Of a DNA stretch of 64,000 bases, positions 8,525 to 18,873 are shown one piece after another; position 1 is the stretch's first letter, and each line of letters opens with the position of its first letter. The notes under the pieces were generated by a model that saw nothing but the letters and a program-made list of their open reading frames with translations, was not told the origin of the DNA and did not search any database. The position numbers were made by a program, and so were the translations under genes. Origin of the DNA: Ilyonectria destructans (Eukaryota > Ascomycota > Sordariomycetes > Hypocreales > Nectriaceae); assembly GCA_020740775.1 (NCBI GenBank), contig JAHEWK010000020.1:620001-684000 (forward strand). Reading direction: 5' to 3'.

Positions 8525-10867
8525 CTATGTATGGCTTTGCTGACTTTCAAATATCCGTCTTGTTTCTGCTGCTAGATCTGTCAACCTCTGCATGCCATCA
8601 ACAATACTCTGGTCCAGCTTATTCCCGATGAAATCCTGGTGTCGTACGGGACTGAGAAGCTTGATTCCTTGTAGTGTCCTACACCTGGATAGCTGCACAT
8701 AGAGACTAGGAAAGTCGCATTTAGAAGGCTGACCATTGGTCATACGATTCCCTCGCAGCTCCAAGAGAACTTCCACAAACGTCTTGCTTTGAGCTTTATA
8801 GTCAGTAAGGACAAAGGCCGGGACAACCGGCAATCCCCGGCGAGTGCATTTCCCCGATAGGAACCTGAAGTGGGAGTTGGCTGGATTGAGGGTGTGTGAG
8901 ACAGGTCGGATGAGCACTGTCCCCGTTGGGAGGGCTGGGACGACTAAATCCTTTGTCTCTCGCGACTGCAATAATATGCCCAGTGGCGGGCCAAAGTGGA
9001 TGGTGACGTCGTCTGCAAGATGGTAGCCTGGGGACTTCGGATCGGGGATGACGTCCGCAGCGGTAAACTCGGCCCCATTCACAATCTTCAAGCCGGTATA
9101 GATATTTTTGTTGACAACTGCAGGCATGCCCTGCGCATAGAAAAAGATACCAGGGGCCTTGCAGTTGGAATCGTCTCCTTGTTCGATAGTCTGGGCGATC
9201 TCGTTCTGAGATAGGGTTCCACTCCGCCAGGTGTGGGTCGAGACGAAGACAGAGATATGTCTCTTGTTAAACCGGGCCCAGTCTACCACAGCTTCCATGT
9301 TGAGGCTCCATCGGTTGCGGTTGAGCGGTGTTATGGCGCGCAAGCCATCTTTGAAGGTGATTTGGGAGCGGTCCACCAGCTTCGTGTTGAGCAGGTCAAG
9401 GTCTTGTTGTGTCTGGGCCCCCGCCCGTACTCTGTCTAAAAGAGCGCCTAGCTGAGGATCGTCTCTTGCGCGGACTTGCTCCTCGAGAAGAACGACTGTC
9501 TTGAACATCAGCCATAGACTGTACCCACGGTGGTGGGAAATGGTCGCTTGTCCCAGTGAGGCGGCGAAAGCGGGATCCACGATTCGGTCCACAAGGAGGC
9601 TTGTCTCCCGCACTGGGGGGAACTGATAGAAATCCCCCATCAAGAGAACAACGGGAATGCCGCCAAATGGCTTATCTAGGCAGTCGCGGAGCGACTGGAG
9701 GTGGCAGCTGGCGTTGAACAGAGTGGCTCCCCCAAGCATGCTAACTTCGTCGATCACGAGGGCTAGCTTCTGCTTGCACGTGCATTTTTTAGCTTCCGAG
9801 AATGTTGGAGGCCGTGGATTGTGAGAGTGATGAGTATCCAGTCCGCAGGCCGAATGGAGTGTCGTCCCGCCGATCTGGGCTGCCGCACTGCCTGACATGC
9901 CGGTAATCTGAAGATGATGTGACTGACCTCTGGCCGCGAATACGTACCGTAAGGCATCGACGATCCTGGATTTTCCAGTACCGCCTGGTCCTCCAACGTA
10001 CTGAAGATGCTGACCAGCGGAGTCAGGGTTGGCAGCGTACTTGTCCAAGAAGCTGCACACCAGCTGAAGAGCCATACTTTGCAGATAGTTGAGCGTATAG
10101 CTGGAGGCGGCAAGGTGCCCCATCTCTACAAAGCTTTTGGTGAGGCCCACGTCGAGAAAGATTCGAGGACCTTGTATGACTGGGTCTTCATCTTGCCTCG
10201 GAATGGGAATCTCTGTGTCGCAATGCCGAACAAGCAGATCGTCGATGTCGGCGTTACCCGTGGAGGTTGTGCCACATTGGAGACCGCCCTCCCTCTCATC
10301 GAGCATTCGGAGATGCAGCATGTCCTGGGCCTTTGCCGCGGCCCGAACATCCTCCCCAGAAAGAGTCGGATGCTGGTATAAGGAGCTATCCTGGTTACGG
10401 CGAATTTGCTGATAAAAACCTTCCTGACGTGGGACAAACGGCCGACTCTCTTCAGCTGGGTTCTCTTGGCACAGGTCCCGGATCAGGCTCCGCAAGACTG
10501 GGGAGTCTCTCGTAGCGTCGGAGTCTCGCACGGCATTGTGCAGAGCCCGGAGAAGAGCTGTATAGTTTTGGTGATGCTCAGCCGTCGTTGCAGACTCTTC
10601 ACTACAGTCGCCTTCATCAAGAGGGAATTCTACGTCCACCGTATCGTCGCCCTCCGACCGGCTGGCCCAGAGCTTTGCGTCTTTGCGTGCGTCTTCGGCT
10701 GATTTGCTGAGGAGGGAGATGTTCGAGACGTGGAAACGCAGCCGGCCGCAGAGAGAAGCTTCATAGGTTGACCATATATCGGTGATATCGCCGCGTGTCT
10801 CGAAAAGGAAGTCTTCCCAAGGTACGAATAAGGCCAAATGGAGAACGGAGTTGCTAGGCGGAAGGGG
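8525..10867 (-). CDS. Helitron Pif1-like helicase part
   Basis: Second half of the Helitron protein. The frame is open from 10867, with no ATG at its beginning, and overlaps the Rep frame end, so it is the continuation of that protein after a one-base shift. It shows the SF1B helicase set: Walker A GGPGGTGKS (about 280 residues in), Walker B LVIDEVSMLG, GDFYQFPPV, and near the end YVQLSRCRTLQGIKLLSP. The first lines (LALFVPWEDFL..DITDIWSTYEASL) match the conserved linker between Rep and helicase in Helitrons. The helicase unwinds donor DNA during rolling-circle transposition. The C-terminus ends normally at 8525. Confidence 0.88.
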   Translation of the reverse strand, partial: PLPPSNSVLHLALFVPWEDFLFETRGDITDIWSTYEASLCGRLRFHVSNISLLSKSAEDARKDAKLWASRSEGDDTVDVEFPLDEGDCSEESATTAEHHQNYTALLRALHNAVRDSDATRDSPVLRSLIRDLCQENPAEESRPFVPRQEGFYQQIRRNQDSSLYQHPTLSGEDVRAAAKAQDMLHLRMLDEREGGLQCGTTSTGNADIDDLLVRHCDTEIPIPRQDEDPVIQGPRIFLDVGLTKSFVEMGHLAASSYTLNYLQSMALQLVCSFLDKYAANPDSAGQHLQYVGGPGGTGKSRIVDALRYVFAARGQSHHLQITGMSGSAAAQIGGTTLHSACGLDTHHSHNPRPPTFSEAKKCTCKQKLALVIDEVSMLGGATLFNASCHLQSLRDCLDKPFGGIPVVLLMGDFYQFPPVRETSLLVDRIVDPAFAASLGQATISHHRGYSLWLMFKTVVLLEEQVRARDDPQLGALLDRVRAGAQTQQDLDLLNTKLVDRSQITFKDGLRAITPLNRNRWSLNMEAVVDWARFNKRHISVFVSTHTWRSGTLSQNEIAQTIEQGDDSNCKAPGIFFYAQGMPAVVNKNIYTGLKIVNGAEFTAADVIPDPKSPGYHLADDVTIHFGPPLGILLQSRETKDLVVPALPTGTVLIRPVSHTLNPANSHFRFLSGKCTRRGLPVVPAFVLTDYKAQSKTFVEVLLELRGNRMTNGQPSKCDFPSLYVQLSRCRTLQGIKLLSPVRHQDFIGNKLDQSIVDGMQRLTDLAAETRRIFESQQSHT

Positions 10868-13800
10868 TCAGAGTTGGCCCGGAGATGGTAGCATAGACTC
10901 TGGAGACGTACCGTTTGAAGTACACGGGGTGGTCGTCCTCGTGGTCGTTGCTGATATATCCCTGAAAGATCGGCACGGCGTATTCGTGAGGTCGCCGAAG
11001 TTTTTGCAACCAGCCGTGGCATTCGGGAGAGGATCCCTCAAGAGATATGTGGGTTTCATCCTCATCTCGGTCATTGCGACGCACCAAGTCAATCATCGAC
11101 ATATAGTCATAGAGGCACAGAGATCTCAGAACTTGACCTCTGCAGGCATAAGCGTCCAAGTACAACAAGGTACGCCCGCCTTCCCTAAGCTGCACCGCCT
11201 CAGGAGGCTCCTCTAGGTCCGTTTGTACGCCGGCTTGACGACGAAGATGCATCCAGCGCCGGAAGACGGTCCAATACAGTGCGGTCAGATTTAGGAAGGA
11301 CCAGTGCGGCACGTTGGTAAAGTCCGTCTGATAGCCCAGCAGATGGTAACACACCTCTACAGCCGAGAGCTGTCTCTCGGAAAAGATTCGATTCGCAGCC
11401 CTCATCAGAAACTGACGGCTCTTGTTCAGCAGGGCGGGGCGAGCGTCACGCTCGGCGGGGTCCGACACCTGACGCCTCCGCTCAGCAGATTCAGAGAGCT
11501 GTCGGAAGACCTCAGCTGCTAGGACAATACGTTTCCACATTGGCGTATCCAGTTTAGTGGCGTAGTTCGTGATGTAATACACCATGGCCAGGCCCTTGGT
11601 CCTCGTCAAGATCATCGAGATGTCGTGGTTGTGGCGGAGGCCGATCGCCATTGCTTTGTTATATCGATTGACTAGCGAGTGGTTCCGACGGATATTGAGT
11701 AGGCCATCATTTGTAAATCCTGTCTTTTCGACAATTTTCCAGGGCGCCTTGAACCGACACGCGGTCCTTCTGTTACTGTCCGCACTCTGTTCGGCGAGTC
11801 CCTTCAGAGAATACTTGAGACAGGTATAAGTGTGGGAATGAACTTGGCAACAGTACGCGATGTAGTTGGCCTCGTTTTCGAAGGCCGCAGTGAGAGCTTC
11901 GGTGCTGTTCATGATTCCTTCGTCGGGGTGGATCGGCTTCCTCTCCTGTCGGACAGCATTCCCGGCGTTCTCGTCTAAACATTCATGAAAGACCGAGTCC
12001 ACGTACCGAGTCACTTGGGCACGGTAATCTTCTTCTTTGGGGTCGGCCATGTCGTCGATCAGGGCCGGCAACTGCATGTTGCCGGCCAACCAGAGTACTC
12101 CATGTAGATGTAGACTGCCGCGTTCGTTCGTTTCCACCGTTGCATAATAGTGGCTGATCTTCCCGAAAACCGATTCTTGGCCTGTCCTGACGTATTTTTC
12201 GAAGAACAAAGAGACTTCTCGGTGGAAGAAGATGGCGGAGCTGACCGGGTCCATGGTGCTAAGGGCGATCCTGTCATACCTCCCCCGAAGATCGGCTAAG
12301 AGTTCCTTTGCCGTGTCATACTCGTGGAGCCTGTGGATGGAGAGCCACATCTTCACCGGGTTGTTGATGTCATTGGGGTTGATGGTAATCCAAATCACGG
12401 GCGTGCCGGTCCAAATGTCAAGTGCTTGTATCTTCCTCCGCATCAGGAGTCGGCTTTCGTTCGAGAGCGGCTGTGCGTGGCCAAAGATGGACAGCTCCCG
12501 GAGCAGGAACGATATGTCGGGGTCAGTCGTCTTCCTCGTCTCTCGCATCTCATTCTCGGCGGCTTTTAGGCGGTCCGTCGTCAAGCTCCCATACACCCGT
12601 TCAAGTTCCTGAAAAGAACCCTTTGTCATGCGGACCATGCTGATACGGCGGTTGGAGGATCGCAGGAGGATGTTGAAGACCAAGAAACAGAAGATGGGAT
12701 GGGTGGCAAACCGACCTCCGTGTCGTTGCAGAACATACTTGGCCCAGTAATTGAGCGAATGGTTGGAATGTCGCCGAGTATGCTCTGAAGCATCTCGTCG
12801 ATTGGAATTCGATTCCCCCAGTGTCTTTGGGCCACCCCTCCCCCACGGGAAAAGCTTCGGGAAGGTCCGCGGGAAGAAGTCCTCGTGCAGGGTATCTGCG
12901 AAGTCGGCACCACGCTCCACTCTGATGAACGGCTGTTCACCTGTTGTCTGAAGGTGCATAGCGCATGGCTCAGCATCGTCGGCTTCTCGACTCTGACTCG
13001 TCTGGAGAGCGTCGGCTAAGAAGGACAGCTTATCGGCCTCCTCGAAAGCAGCTGGCCCGTCAAGGGGAAACATGCCAGAGGATGACGTCCCATAAACGAC
13101 TTCACCGTCGCGGTCGGCATCATCTGGAGGCAAGGGATGGTGCTGTTCGATCGACAGAGTGCCATCCGGAGGGCAGTGGCCGGAGCCGGAGCCTGTTGGT
13201 GCCGAGGTGGTGAGGAGTTCTTCAACACTCACGAACCGGTTCACCTCCAACCCTCGATCGGTATCTGGGACGATGTGATCCGTCTGCGTCTTCTCAGCAG
13301 CCGACGGCTCCTCCCTCTGCATCATATCCATGATGAGGGTGGGAACATTAGAGCCCTCCGCGTACCGCCAATCGTCTATCTCGTCGTGATTGATTCTGAT
13401 GTGCTCGTAAAGCGGATTGTTTATCTGGAGCCACGACAAGGCAGCCCTTACACGGGACTTGCGCACTTGGAGAAGATGGCCAACGTCTGCAGAGTTAGGT
13501 TTGCTCGAACCACTCCAAGAGACGTGGATGTTTTCGATGGTCTCCAGAAGAGGGTGGGGTAGAACTGTAGCAACGAGGTCCTCCACCTTGTTCGGAAACA
13601 CCACAATATGGCCCTTCACGTGCTTCCGGTAACTGAGGCCCGACGGGGTCTTGTTGTCGACGGTGAACTTTGTGATGTAGCCGAAAGGGGCCTGGAGAGC
13701 AATCAGCCTCTCTTCAACAGGAGAGAGGCCATCGAGCTCTTCAGGGTACCGATGCTCGCATCCGATGTCCATGTTGTTGACCGAGCAGACCTTCGGAAGC

Positions 13801-14804
13801 TTTCCATTTTCCAAGCCGGTGCGGCACTCGTGGCACACCTGAACTCCATCCCTGTCGTCCAGTGGAAGGCACTTCCTGCACTGCTGAAGAGTCCTCGTGG
13901 CCTGCAGCAAGGAGTGCGTCAACTGCCTCTTCCACTGGATGGTGGTAAGTTCGCAAAGCGCATGCTTTCTGTAGCAGAAGACGCAATGCGAAATTGGCAA
14001 CGTCTTTTCATCCGTAAACGCCTGGTAGAAGGACTTGGCAGCGTCGACCTGGAGAGCGAGTGGGACCTCTTTGCGCCATGACCTTGTTGCTGATGCCTCC
14101 TCTTTGTCGCGAAAGCAAGATTCGTGGTATTGTAGAATAGATCTGAGAGACTCCCGCTGGAGCTGGACGGTTTCCCGTATCGGCCGCGGCCTCGTCGGGG
14201 CGCGGTTTGGTTGCGTGTTCGGCGGAGTTGGAAGCGTTTCCTCCATCGACCGCCGCGTCTTCTTCGGGGAGCGGTTTGGTTTCGGGGCATGGTTTGGTTG
14301 CGTGTTCGGCGGAGTTGGAAGCGTTTCCTCCATTGACCGCCGCCTCCTCTTCGGGGAGCGGTGTAGGTGCGTAGGCGACGGAGCTGGAAGCGCTTCCTGT
14401 TCCCTGTGGCGCTTTGACGAAGGAAGGGTCTGTGGAGGGCGGTACAACCTGTTGGGAGTGGTCGGCCGCTCTATCTGTTCGGTCTTTCCGGCCCTTTGAC
14501 GGGCTCGTTCTTCGGCGCGCTGGCGGTCCAGATGATCCAACATGCGGAGGATCTCCTCATGGGGGACTCTGACCGGCTCCTTTTGGGGCTCGAGGAGGGC
14601 TTGTAGAGTGGCATCGTCGGGAGGGACTCTGACCGGCTCTTGCCTGCGGTGGACGGCCCTCTGGGATGTCAGGGAATTTGGAACCGTCGATTGGGAGGCT
14701 CCCTGCCTCCCTCGGGCCCTGTTCTGAGTGCGTTGCCGATCCAGATCTTCCAACGTACGGCGGATGTCATCAATTGGAACTTTGACTGATTCTTGACGGG
14801 GCAT
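10854..14804 (-). CDS. Helitron Rep part (HUH endonuclease), frameshifted at its end
   Basis: 1316 residues from ATG at 14804. Residues 1-215 are basic and repetitive: three VRVP-type units and two copies of a block reading RRSMEETLPTPPNTQPN. A cysteine-rich region (CVFCYRKHALC, CRKCLP, CHECRTG, about 273-330) resembles Helitron zinc-binding segments. The Helitron_like_N domain follows (FPRTFPKLFPWGRGGP near 645; WITINPNDINNP near 805). The HUH motif is HLHGVLW (about 899) and the likely nicking tyrosines lie in YYITNYATK (about 1076-1081). The frame stops at TAG 10854-10856; the helicase frame takes over if one C is removed from a C4 run (plus strand G4, 10864-10867). Either an inactivating indel or an assembly error. 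Confidence 0.88.
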   Translation of the reverse strand: MPRQESVKVPIDDIRRTLEDLDRQRTQNRARGRQGASQSTVPNSLTSQRAVHRRQEPVRVPPDDATLQALLEPQKEPVRVPHEEILRMLDHLDRQRAEERARQRAGKTEQIERPTTPNRLYRPPQTLPSSKRHREQEALPAPSPTHLHRSPKRRRRSMEETLPTPPNTQPNHAPKPNRSPKKTRRSMEETLPTPPNTQPNRAPTRPRPIRETVQLQRESLRSILQYHESCFRDKEEASATRSWRKEVPLALQVDAAKSFYQAFTDEKTLPISHCVFCYRKHALCELTTIQWKRQLTHSLLQATRTLQQCRKCLPLDDRDGVQVCHECRTGLENGKLPKVCSVNNMDIGCEHRYPEELDGLSPVEERLIALQAPFGYITKFTVDNKTPSGLSYRKHVKGHIVVFPNKVEDLVATVLPHPLLETIENIHVSWSGSSKPNSADVGHLLQVRKSRVRAALSWLQINNPLYEHIRINHDEIDDWRYAEGSNVPTLIMDMMQREEPSAAEKTQTDHIVPDTDRGLEVNRFVSVEELLTTSAPTGSGSGHCPPDGTLSIEQHHPLPPDDADRDGEVVYGTSSSGMFPLDGPAAFEEADKLSFLADALQTSQSREADDAEPCAMHLQTTGEQPFIRVERGADFADTLHEDFFPRTFPKLFPWGRGGPKTLGESNSNRRDASEHTRRHSNHSLNYWAKYVLQRHGGRFATHPIFCFLVFNILLRSSNRRISMVRMTKGSFQELERVYGSLTTDRLKAAENEMRETRKTTDPDISFLLRELSIFGHAQPLSNESRLLMRRKIQALDIWTGTPVIWITINPNDINNPVKMWLSIHRLHEYDTAKELLADLRGRYDRIALSTMDPVSSAIFFHREVSLFFEKYVRTGQESVFGKISHYYATVETNERGSLHLHGVLWLAGNMQLPALIDDMADPKEEDYRAQVTRYVDSVFHECLDENAGNAVRQERKPIHPDEGIMNSTEALTAAFENEANYIAYCCQVHSHTYTCLKYSLKGLAEQSADSNRRTACRFKAPWKIVEKTGFTNDGLLNIRRNHSLVNRYNKAMAIGLRHNHDISMILTRTKGLAMVYYITNYATKLDTPMWKRIVLAAEVFRQLSESAERRRQVSDPAERDARPALLNKSRQFLMRAANRIFSERQLSAVEVCYHLLGYQTDFTNVPHWSFLNLTALYWTVFRRWMHLRRQAGVQTDLEEPPEAVQLREGGRTLLYLDAYACRGQVLRSLCLYDYMSMIDLVRRNDRDEDETHISLEGSSPECHGWLQKLRRPHEYAVPIFQGYISNDHEDDHPVYFKRYVSRVYATISGPTLTPSA

Positions 14805-15384
14805 GATAACAAGTGGATGTGAGGCATGGGCGTGGTGAGGACGAAAAGGAGAGGTAAAACAAATGGCGCGCCATCAGGATAGGAGGCAGCTAACAAAAGA
14901 GAGACAATCGACCGCCACTTGAAAAGAAAAAAACAACTGAGGGCTACCGGTAGGACGGCCTCCCCGTGCCACTGACAAAATCGCAACCATTTCAACCATT
15001 TCAACCAATTTTACCAATTTTACCAATTTTTCGAAGCGAATTCTCCGTGGATGTACGGACGGTGGCGGGGTCGGTGATAAAAATAAAACGATAAAAACGA
15101 AACGACAGAGGGAGCGTTAAAAGTGGCGCGGGGGGGCAGATGAAGAGCTCTGTGGATTTACGGACGGTGGCGGCGCTCCGGGAACGGTCCCTCCCCGCCA
15201 GGTCACGGAGGGGCTCCGAGGTCCCCTGCTCCGTGATCGGGCGTGATCCGGCGGGCCGCAAGAATAGCGGCGCACGGTTTCCGGACCGTGGCTTTAGTGG
15301 CTGGAAAGGATCAGGGCGCTATGCGGTCCGGGCGTTGGGGAGGAGAGAGGAGAGAAGAGGATGCGGAAGAAAGAACCTTCGGAA
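14805..15384. other. Helitron upstream region with short repeats
   Basis: No gene. Contains a run of 9-11-bp repeats (TTTCAACCA / TTTTACCAA, about 14989-15031) and two near-identical 28-bp blocks (15043-15070 and 15149-15176, core GGACGGTGGCGG) 106 bp apart in direct orientation. These could be the Helitron 5' end or its promoter. Confidence 0.5.
15043..15176 (+). repeat. Pair of 28-bp direct repeats upstream of the Helitron gene
   Basis: Two copies of a block with core TACGGACGGTGGCGG and three or four mismatches in total, at 15043-15070 and 15149-15176. Seen directly; role unknown. Confidence 0.7.
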
Positions 15385-15990
15385 CTAACGTTCCTCAGGC
15401 AAATCGAGACGCTTGATGACATCTTGGACTGGCTTCTTGTCCAGCAAGCACGAATGCTTGCCTCTGGTTTTGACGACAATATCACGCAACGAGCGGTCAT
15501 GGTCCACAGTGGAGTTATACGCCACTTCAGCCGCTACCAGAAAATCGTCAGTGTCCCCGTGATCCTCCCCTTCGTCGTCGAACTTCTCAAACGCCAGAGT
15601 TTTAAGGCCACTTGTGTTGTACTTTTCCCCTAGTGCGTAGACTTTGGCGTGCAGGCTGAGGGTTAGAGGCTTCTGAGGTTTCGTGAACTTCGTCGCAGGG
15701 CTTTCGGCCGCTTGTTTGGCTCGTTTTCTTCTAGATGAAGGCATTGCCCAGTGGTCAACATCAGCATGCGAAGGGGGTACCCGGACCGCTTCGGCTGCTG
15801 GTGTTCCAAAAGAAACCGAATTCAGTTGCTGTGGCCAGGAAAACGTATGCGTTTCCGCCAGGGCAAGGGGCTGATTTTCTGTTGTAGATCTTGGAATGTG
15901 CGAGTAATCGAGATGGTAGAAATAGTGTATCATCTTCTTACCGGCCGTCGGATCGTCTCCTGGGAGATTAATCTCTCTTGTTTCGGCTTC
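15385..15990 (-). pseudogene. BTB/POZ-domain protein, 3' exon only
   Basis: Reading from the splice acceptor TTAG at 15994-15991, the frame gives EAETREINLPGDDP, then MIHYFYHLDYSH, and after a disordered insert LSLHAKVYALGEKYNTSGLK..AFEKF and a DHDRSLRDIV segment. These are the second half of the BTB fold and the BACK-like helices typical of fungal BTB proteins (adaptor-type, often Cul3 partners). The first BTB half, containing the usual DLTI-type start, should lie in an upstream exon but is absent: a bZIP gene ends 18 bp away. The retained acceptor shows that this is a 3' exon severed by rearrangement. The codons 15385-15933 also form an ATG-initiated frame of 182 residues. Confidence 0.72.
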
Positions 15991-16007
15991 CTAATTCATT
16001 GTTTGAG

Positions 16008-17084
16008 TCATCTTCCTATTCCATGGCTATAGTCACCATGCATTGGCGCCGGGAGTGGTTCTTTTTGGAACGGCTCTAATACCATATCAAACAAATCATC
16101 TCCGACTTCAGACGACCTCGAGCCTTGCTGAAAAGGGTCGGTCCATGTTGACGGGGCACTTTCCATCTCAGGCGTTTGGATGCTCAAGGAATCTGTTCCA
16201 CTTGTTCTGCTGCCGCTTGAGCCCCTGTGGTGTGGAGGTGTGAGTCCGTTCAGGGAGTTGAAAGGCCGAACAGCAAGATAAGAGGCCGTCGACGGACCTT
16301 CTCGCTTCGTTTGCAATGTATTTCTGGATGAGAACGCAGTTGCAATCAGTATGCCGCAAGAGCTGGGTCTTCAAGTGGTAGATTTCGGCAGTCAACTGGT
16401 CGAAACAGGTTGAGAGGTACCGGTTCTGATCCTCCATGGCCTGCTCACTGGAGGCGAGTGCTGACGCTTCATCCCGTTTGCGCAGACGACACTTAGTAGC
16501 AGCGATTCTATTGCGTTCGAGGATGCGCCGTCGCCGGGTGTCCCTAGGAAGATCCTCGTCGTCATTGCTCTCCCCCTTTTGCTTTCGACGTGCCTTTGCA
16601 GGCACTTCAGGTTCGACTTTGGGTTTCCGGCCTCGTTTTCTTGGTTTTGGTACATCCGAAACGAGTGCGGAGGCACCGGTTTCTGACAGGCTTGAACTTT
16701 CTTGCGATTTCCGTCGGTTTCGGGGTCGGCGGGGCGGTTTCTTTTCGCACATTCTACGGTCGGCAATACTGTCTGGGAGGGTTCATACTCGGGGATCTTG
16801 GCTGCCATGACATATTGGGGTGGAGGTTGGGGAAACCCGAGATCGACCTCTGTCGAGATCGGGGAGGTGCCGATTGCTTCGTCAAAGAACGAGCCCTCGG
16901 TGACTTGGTTCATCGCTTGTTGATAGGCCATGTGGCTTCGAGATGCGGGGGAAGATGTGCTGATGCGAAAAGGTGGAGTGGTCATCAGGCATCCAGCCGC
17001 TGGTGTTGAGGCGATCCCGTCGAAGTATTGGCCAAACGCAAAATCTCCCGCCATCTGAGGGTAAGAATGGACGAAGGCTGCCAT
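16008..17084 (-). pseudogene. ATF/CREB-like bZIP regulator, two single-base frameshifts
   Basis: DNA-binding regulator. Start at ATG 17084 (MAAFVHS). The basic region ERNRIAATKCRLRKRDEA is followed by a short zipper-like helix and the conserved LLRHTDCNCVLIQKYIANEA block seen in Atf1-type fungal bZIPs. Compared with the paralogue at 42336-43244, the frame breaks twice: near 16742-16745 (an A4 run that must be A5 to join TVECAK to KPPRRPRNRRK) and near 16255-16265 (TTT that must be TT to join CSAF to NSLNGL). After both corrections the protein runs to the stop at 16008. Both breaks are in homopolymers, so either an assembly error or early decay. It abuts a BTB gene fragment. Confidence 0.75.
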
Positions 17085-18597
17085 CGAGGATCTTTCTGCA
17101 CAGATGGTGATCGTTCTTCGGTTTCGATTTATGCTATCCCGTGGTTGGGTGGGCAGGTGATTACGAGGCCGACTGGTTGGGGGCCGGTTTGCCAACGAAG
17201 ACAACACGCAGGGCTGTAATGCTTCCCGGTATTGCTTATTCGCTTGCTGGACGGCAGATGAGTGAGCCAGTTGTGTCTGGACCAGGCAGGGCTGAGAGGC
17301 GGTTGGGGAGAGGAGCAGGTCTGAAAGTGGATTTGACGGGTTAAGGAGTGGGCCGGCTTGGTAATTGACACGCAGAATTTCACGGGCAGGGTTTTGAAGG
17401 AGGGGAATCCAAGAGAATGAGGGGATCGCGAGAGGATTGAGGGCGACGGGACAATCAAATATGCATGGCATTTCGCAAGCCACCAACTGCCAAGCTCCTT
17501 GGCTCTCAAGCTATTAGGAGCTTTGCCCCCCCCCCGGCAAGCCCAGGACGGGCACCCCCACATGCTACGTGCTGTAGGACGCCGGAAGGGGAAATAGACT
17601 TTTCCTATGAAAAGCTCGAGATTCAGACATCTTTCTTCAAGGCGATGGGGTCAACAAGCCCTCAAGTTTGAGTTCACGGAATCCCGATTGGGCCACTGGC
17701 TGGTGAAAGACGCACAGTCCTCGACACCGTGGTATCATCAGACGACAACGTTAGACAGTTCGGATTAACCTGGCCAAAATCCTCCAACGCGCATCTAAGA
17801 AAGCGGGGGTCCGTCTTTCACCCTCCAGATCCCGGCCGGTGGTATGATTCAAAGATTCGGGGCTTGGGCTTGGCCCTGATATGATGATATTCGGCTTCCA
17901 TTTCGGATTTCTGACACAAAGTTCGCGACGCTGGCAAGCTCCGCCATCCTGTTGCTCAAGGTTGAGTCATGCTACCCCGGTCCGTGGCTAATGAATCTAC
18001 ATCCCATAAGTTGCATCTATATGCCCATGCCACAAGGGTGCATGGGACTATCCCCGGAAAGAAACTAGTCAGATGATTAGATGAGGACACAAAACTTCAA
18101 TTCATTTTTAGCGGAATGAATGTTACATGGCGAAGTCTAGTGAACAGCTTGTGGCTCATTCTGCTGACTCCAGCTAAAGTTGGAGGTGGCATTGGGCCAG
18201 GACTCCCATTGCCGCCCGGCAGACAAAGACAATGATACACAACCCGCTCGATGCGTAAAGGGAGTTGTCGGGAGTGGGAAATTTAGGAATCCTGCTTGTT
18301 GCCAGCTCAACCCTGCCTGATTCTCTCGCCCTTTCCTGCCAAAGAGCGGGGTATAGAGTGCTTGCCAGTCTCTTTCACCATCCTCATCCCTGGCCACCCA
18401 GGTCGTGCCGTTCGAACGCTGTTGTTTCTCTTATCTGCGCTTGCTCCCTGCGTCTCTTTTAAACAGGAATGCTTCAGCGCCCGCGAGCTATTAATACTTG
18501 GACGTCCCTGAGGAGAGTTAACATCTGGTGGTGTGAATGTCGATGATATTGCGGGCACCCGCTCCTGCCCCGCGAATGGAGTGGAGATATTTCGGCT
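17085..18597. other. Gene-free stretch upstream of the bZIP gene
   Basis: The bZIP frame is open upstream to 17486 but that part is low-complexity leader. A C9 run occurs near 17528. From 17500 to 18597 only short unsupported frames exist (for example minus 18137-18397). It should hold the bZIP promoter and the 3' region of the Ecl1-like gene. Confidence 0.5.
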
Positions 18598-18873
18598 TCA
18601 ACGCGATGCTCTCCTCTTCATCTTAGACTCGTCCAATGATATATTGTACGCTCTCAATTCCTTCTCTGCCTTGGTCGATACCCCGGCATCTTGGGCTGGC
18701 GACGTTGAGGAGGACTGTGCGATATGCGTAGAAGGCGAGCTCGAACTGTGAATCGACGCTGGCGTCTTGTCGTAATCTGACAGCCGACAGGAATCAGAGC
18801 AGTAAGTTGCTCCCTCTGTTTGGGTGCCACAACTGAGGCATGGATTATACGTCCATTCCAGACCTGACGACAT
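18598..18873 (-). CDS. Ecl1/2/3-type zinc-binding protein (life-span regulatory factor family)
   Basis: 91 residues starting MSSGLEW. The N-terminal zinc motif CLSCGTQ..TYCSDSCRLSDYDK (about residues 11-34) and a serine-rich middle lead to a C-terminal EKELRAYNISLDESKMKRR, the usual order of the Ecl1/2/3 family (fission yeast Ecl1 group), small proteins that extend chronological life span and respond to nutrient limitation. An in-frame ATG 14 codons upstream (18915) is less likely because family members start just before the Trp and Cys cluster. Single exon, undamaged. It is divergent from the C2H2 gene at 19771. Exact biochemical role in filamentous fungi is not settled. Confidence 0.78.
   Translation of the reverse strand: MSSGLEWTYNPCLSCGTQTEGATYCSDSCRLSDYDKTPASIHSSSSPSTHIAQSSSTSPAQDAGVSTKAEKELRAYNISLDESKMKRRASR

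Larger units (their letters stand above)
8525..14804 (-). mobile_element. Autonomous-type Helitron, coding span (ends not resolved)
   Basis: Rolling-circle transposon: HUH Rep-type N-terminal protein followed by a Pif1-family helicase on the same strand. Only the coding span is given. I looked for a 5' TC and a 3' CTRR preceded by a hairpin; a small hairpin (TCGCC..GGCGA) lies near 8494-8507 but without a convincing CTRR end, so the limits are left open. Some fungal Helitrons are known to lack the canonical ends. Confidence 0.85.
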
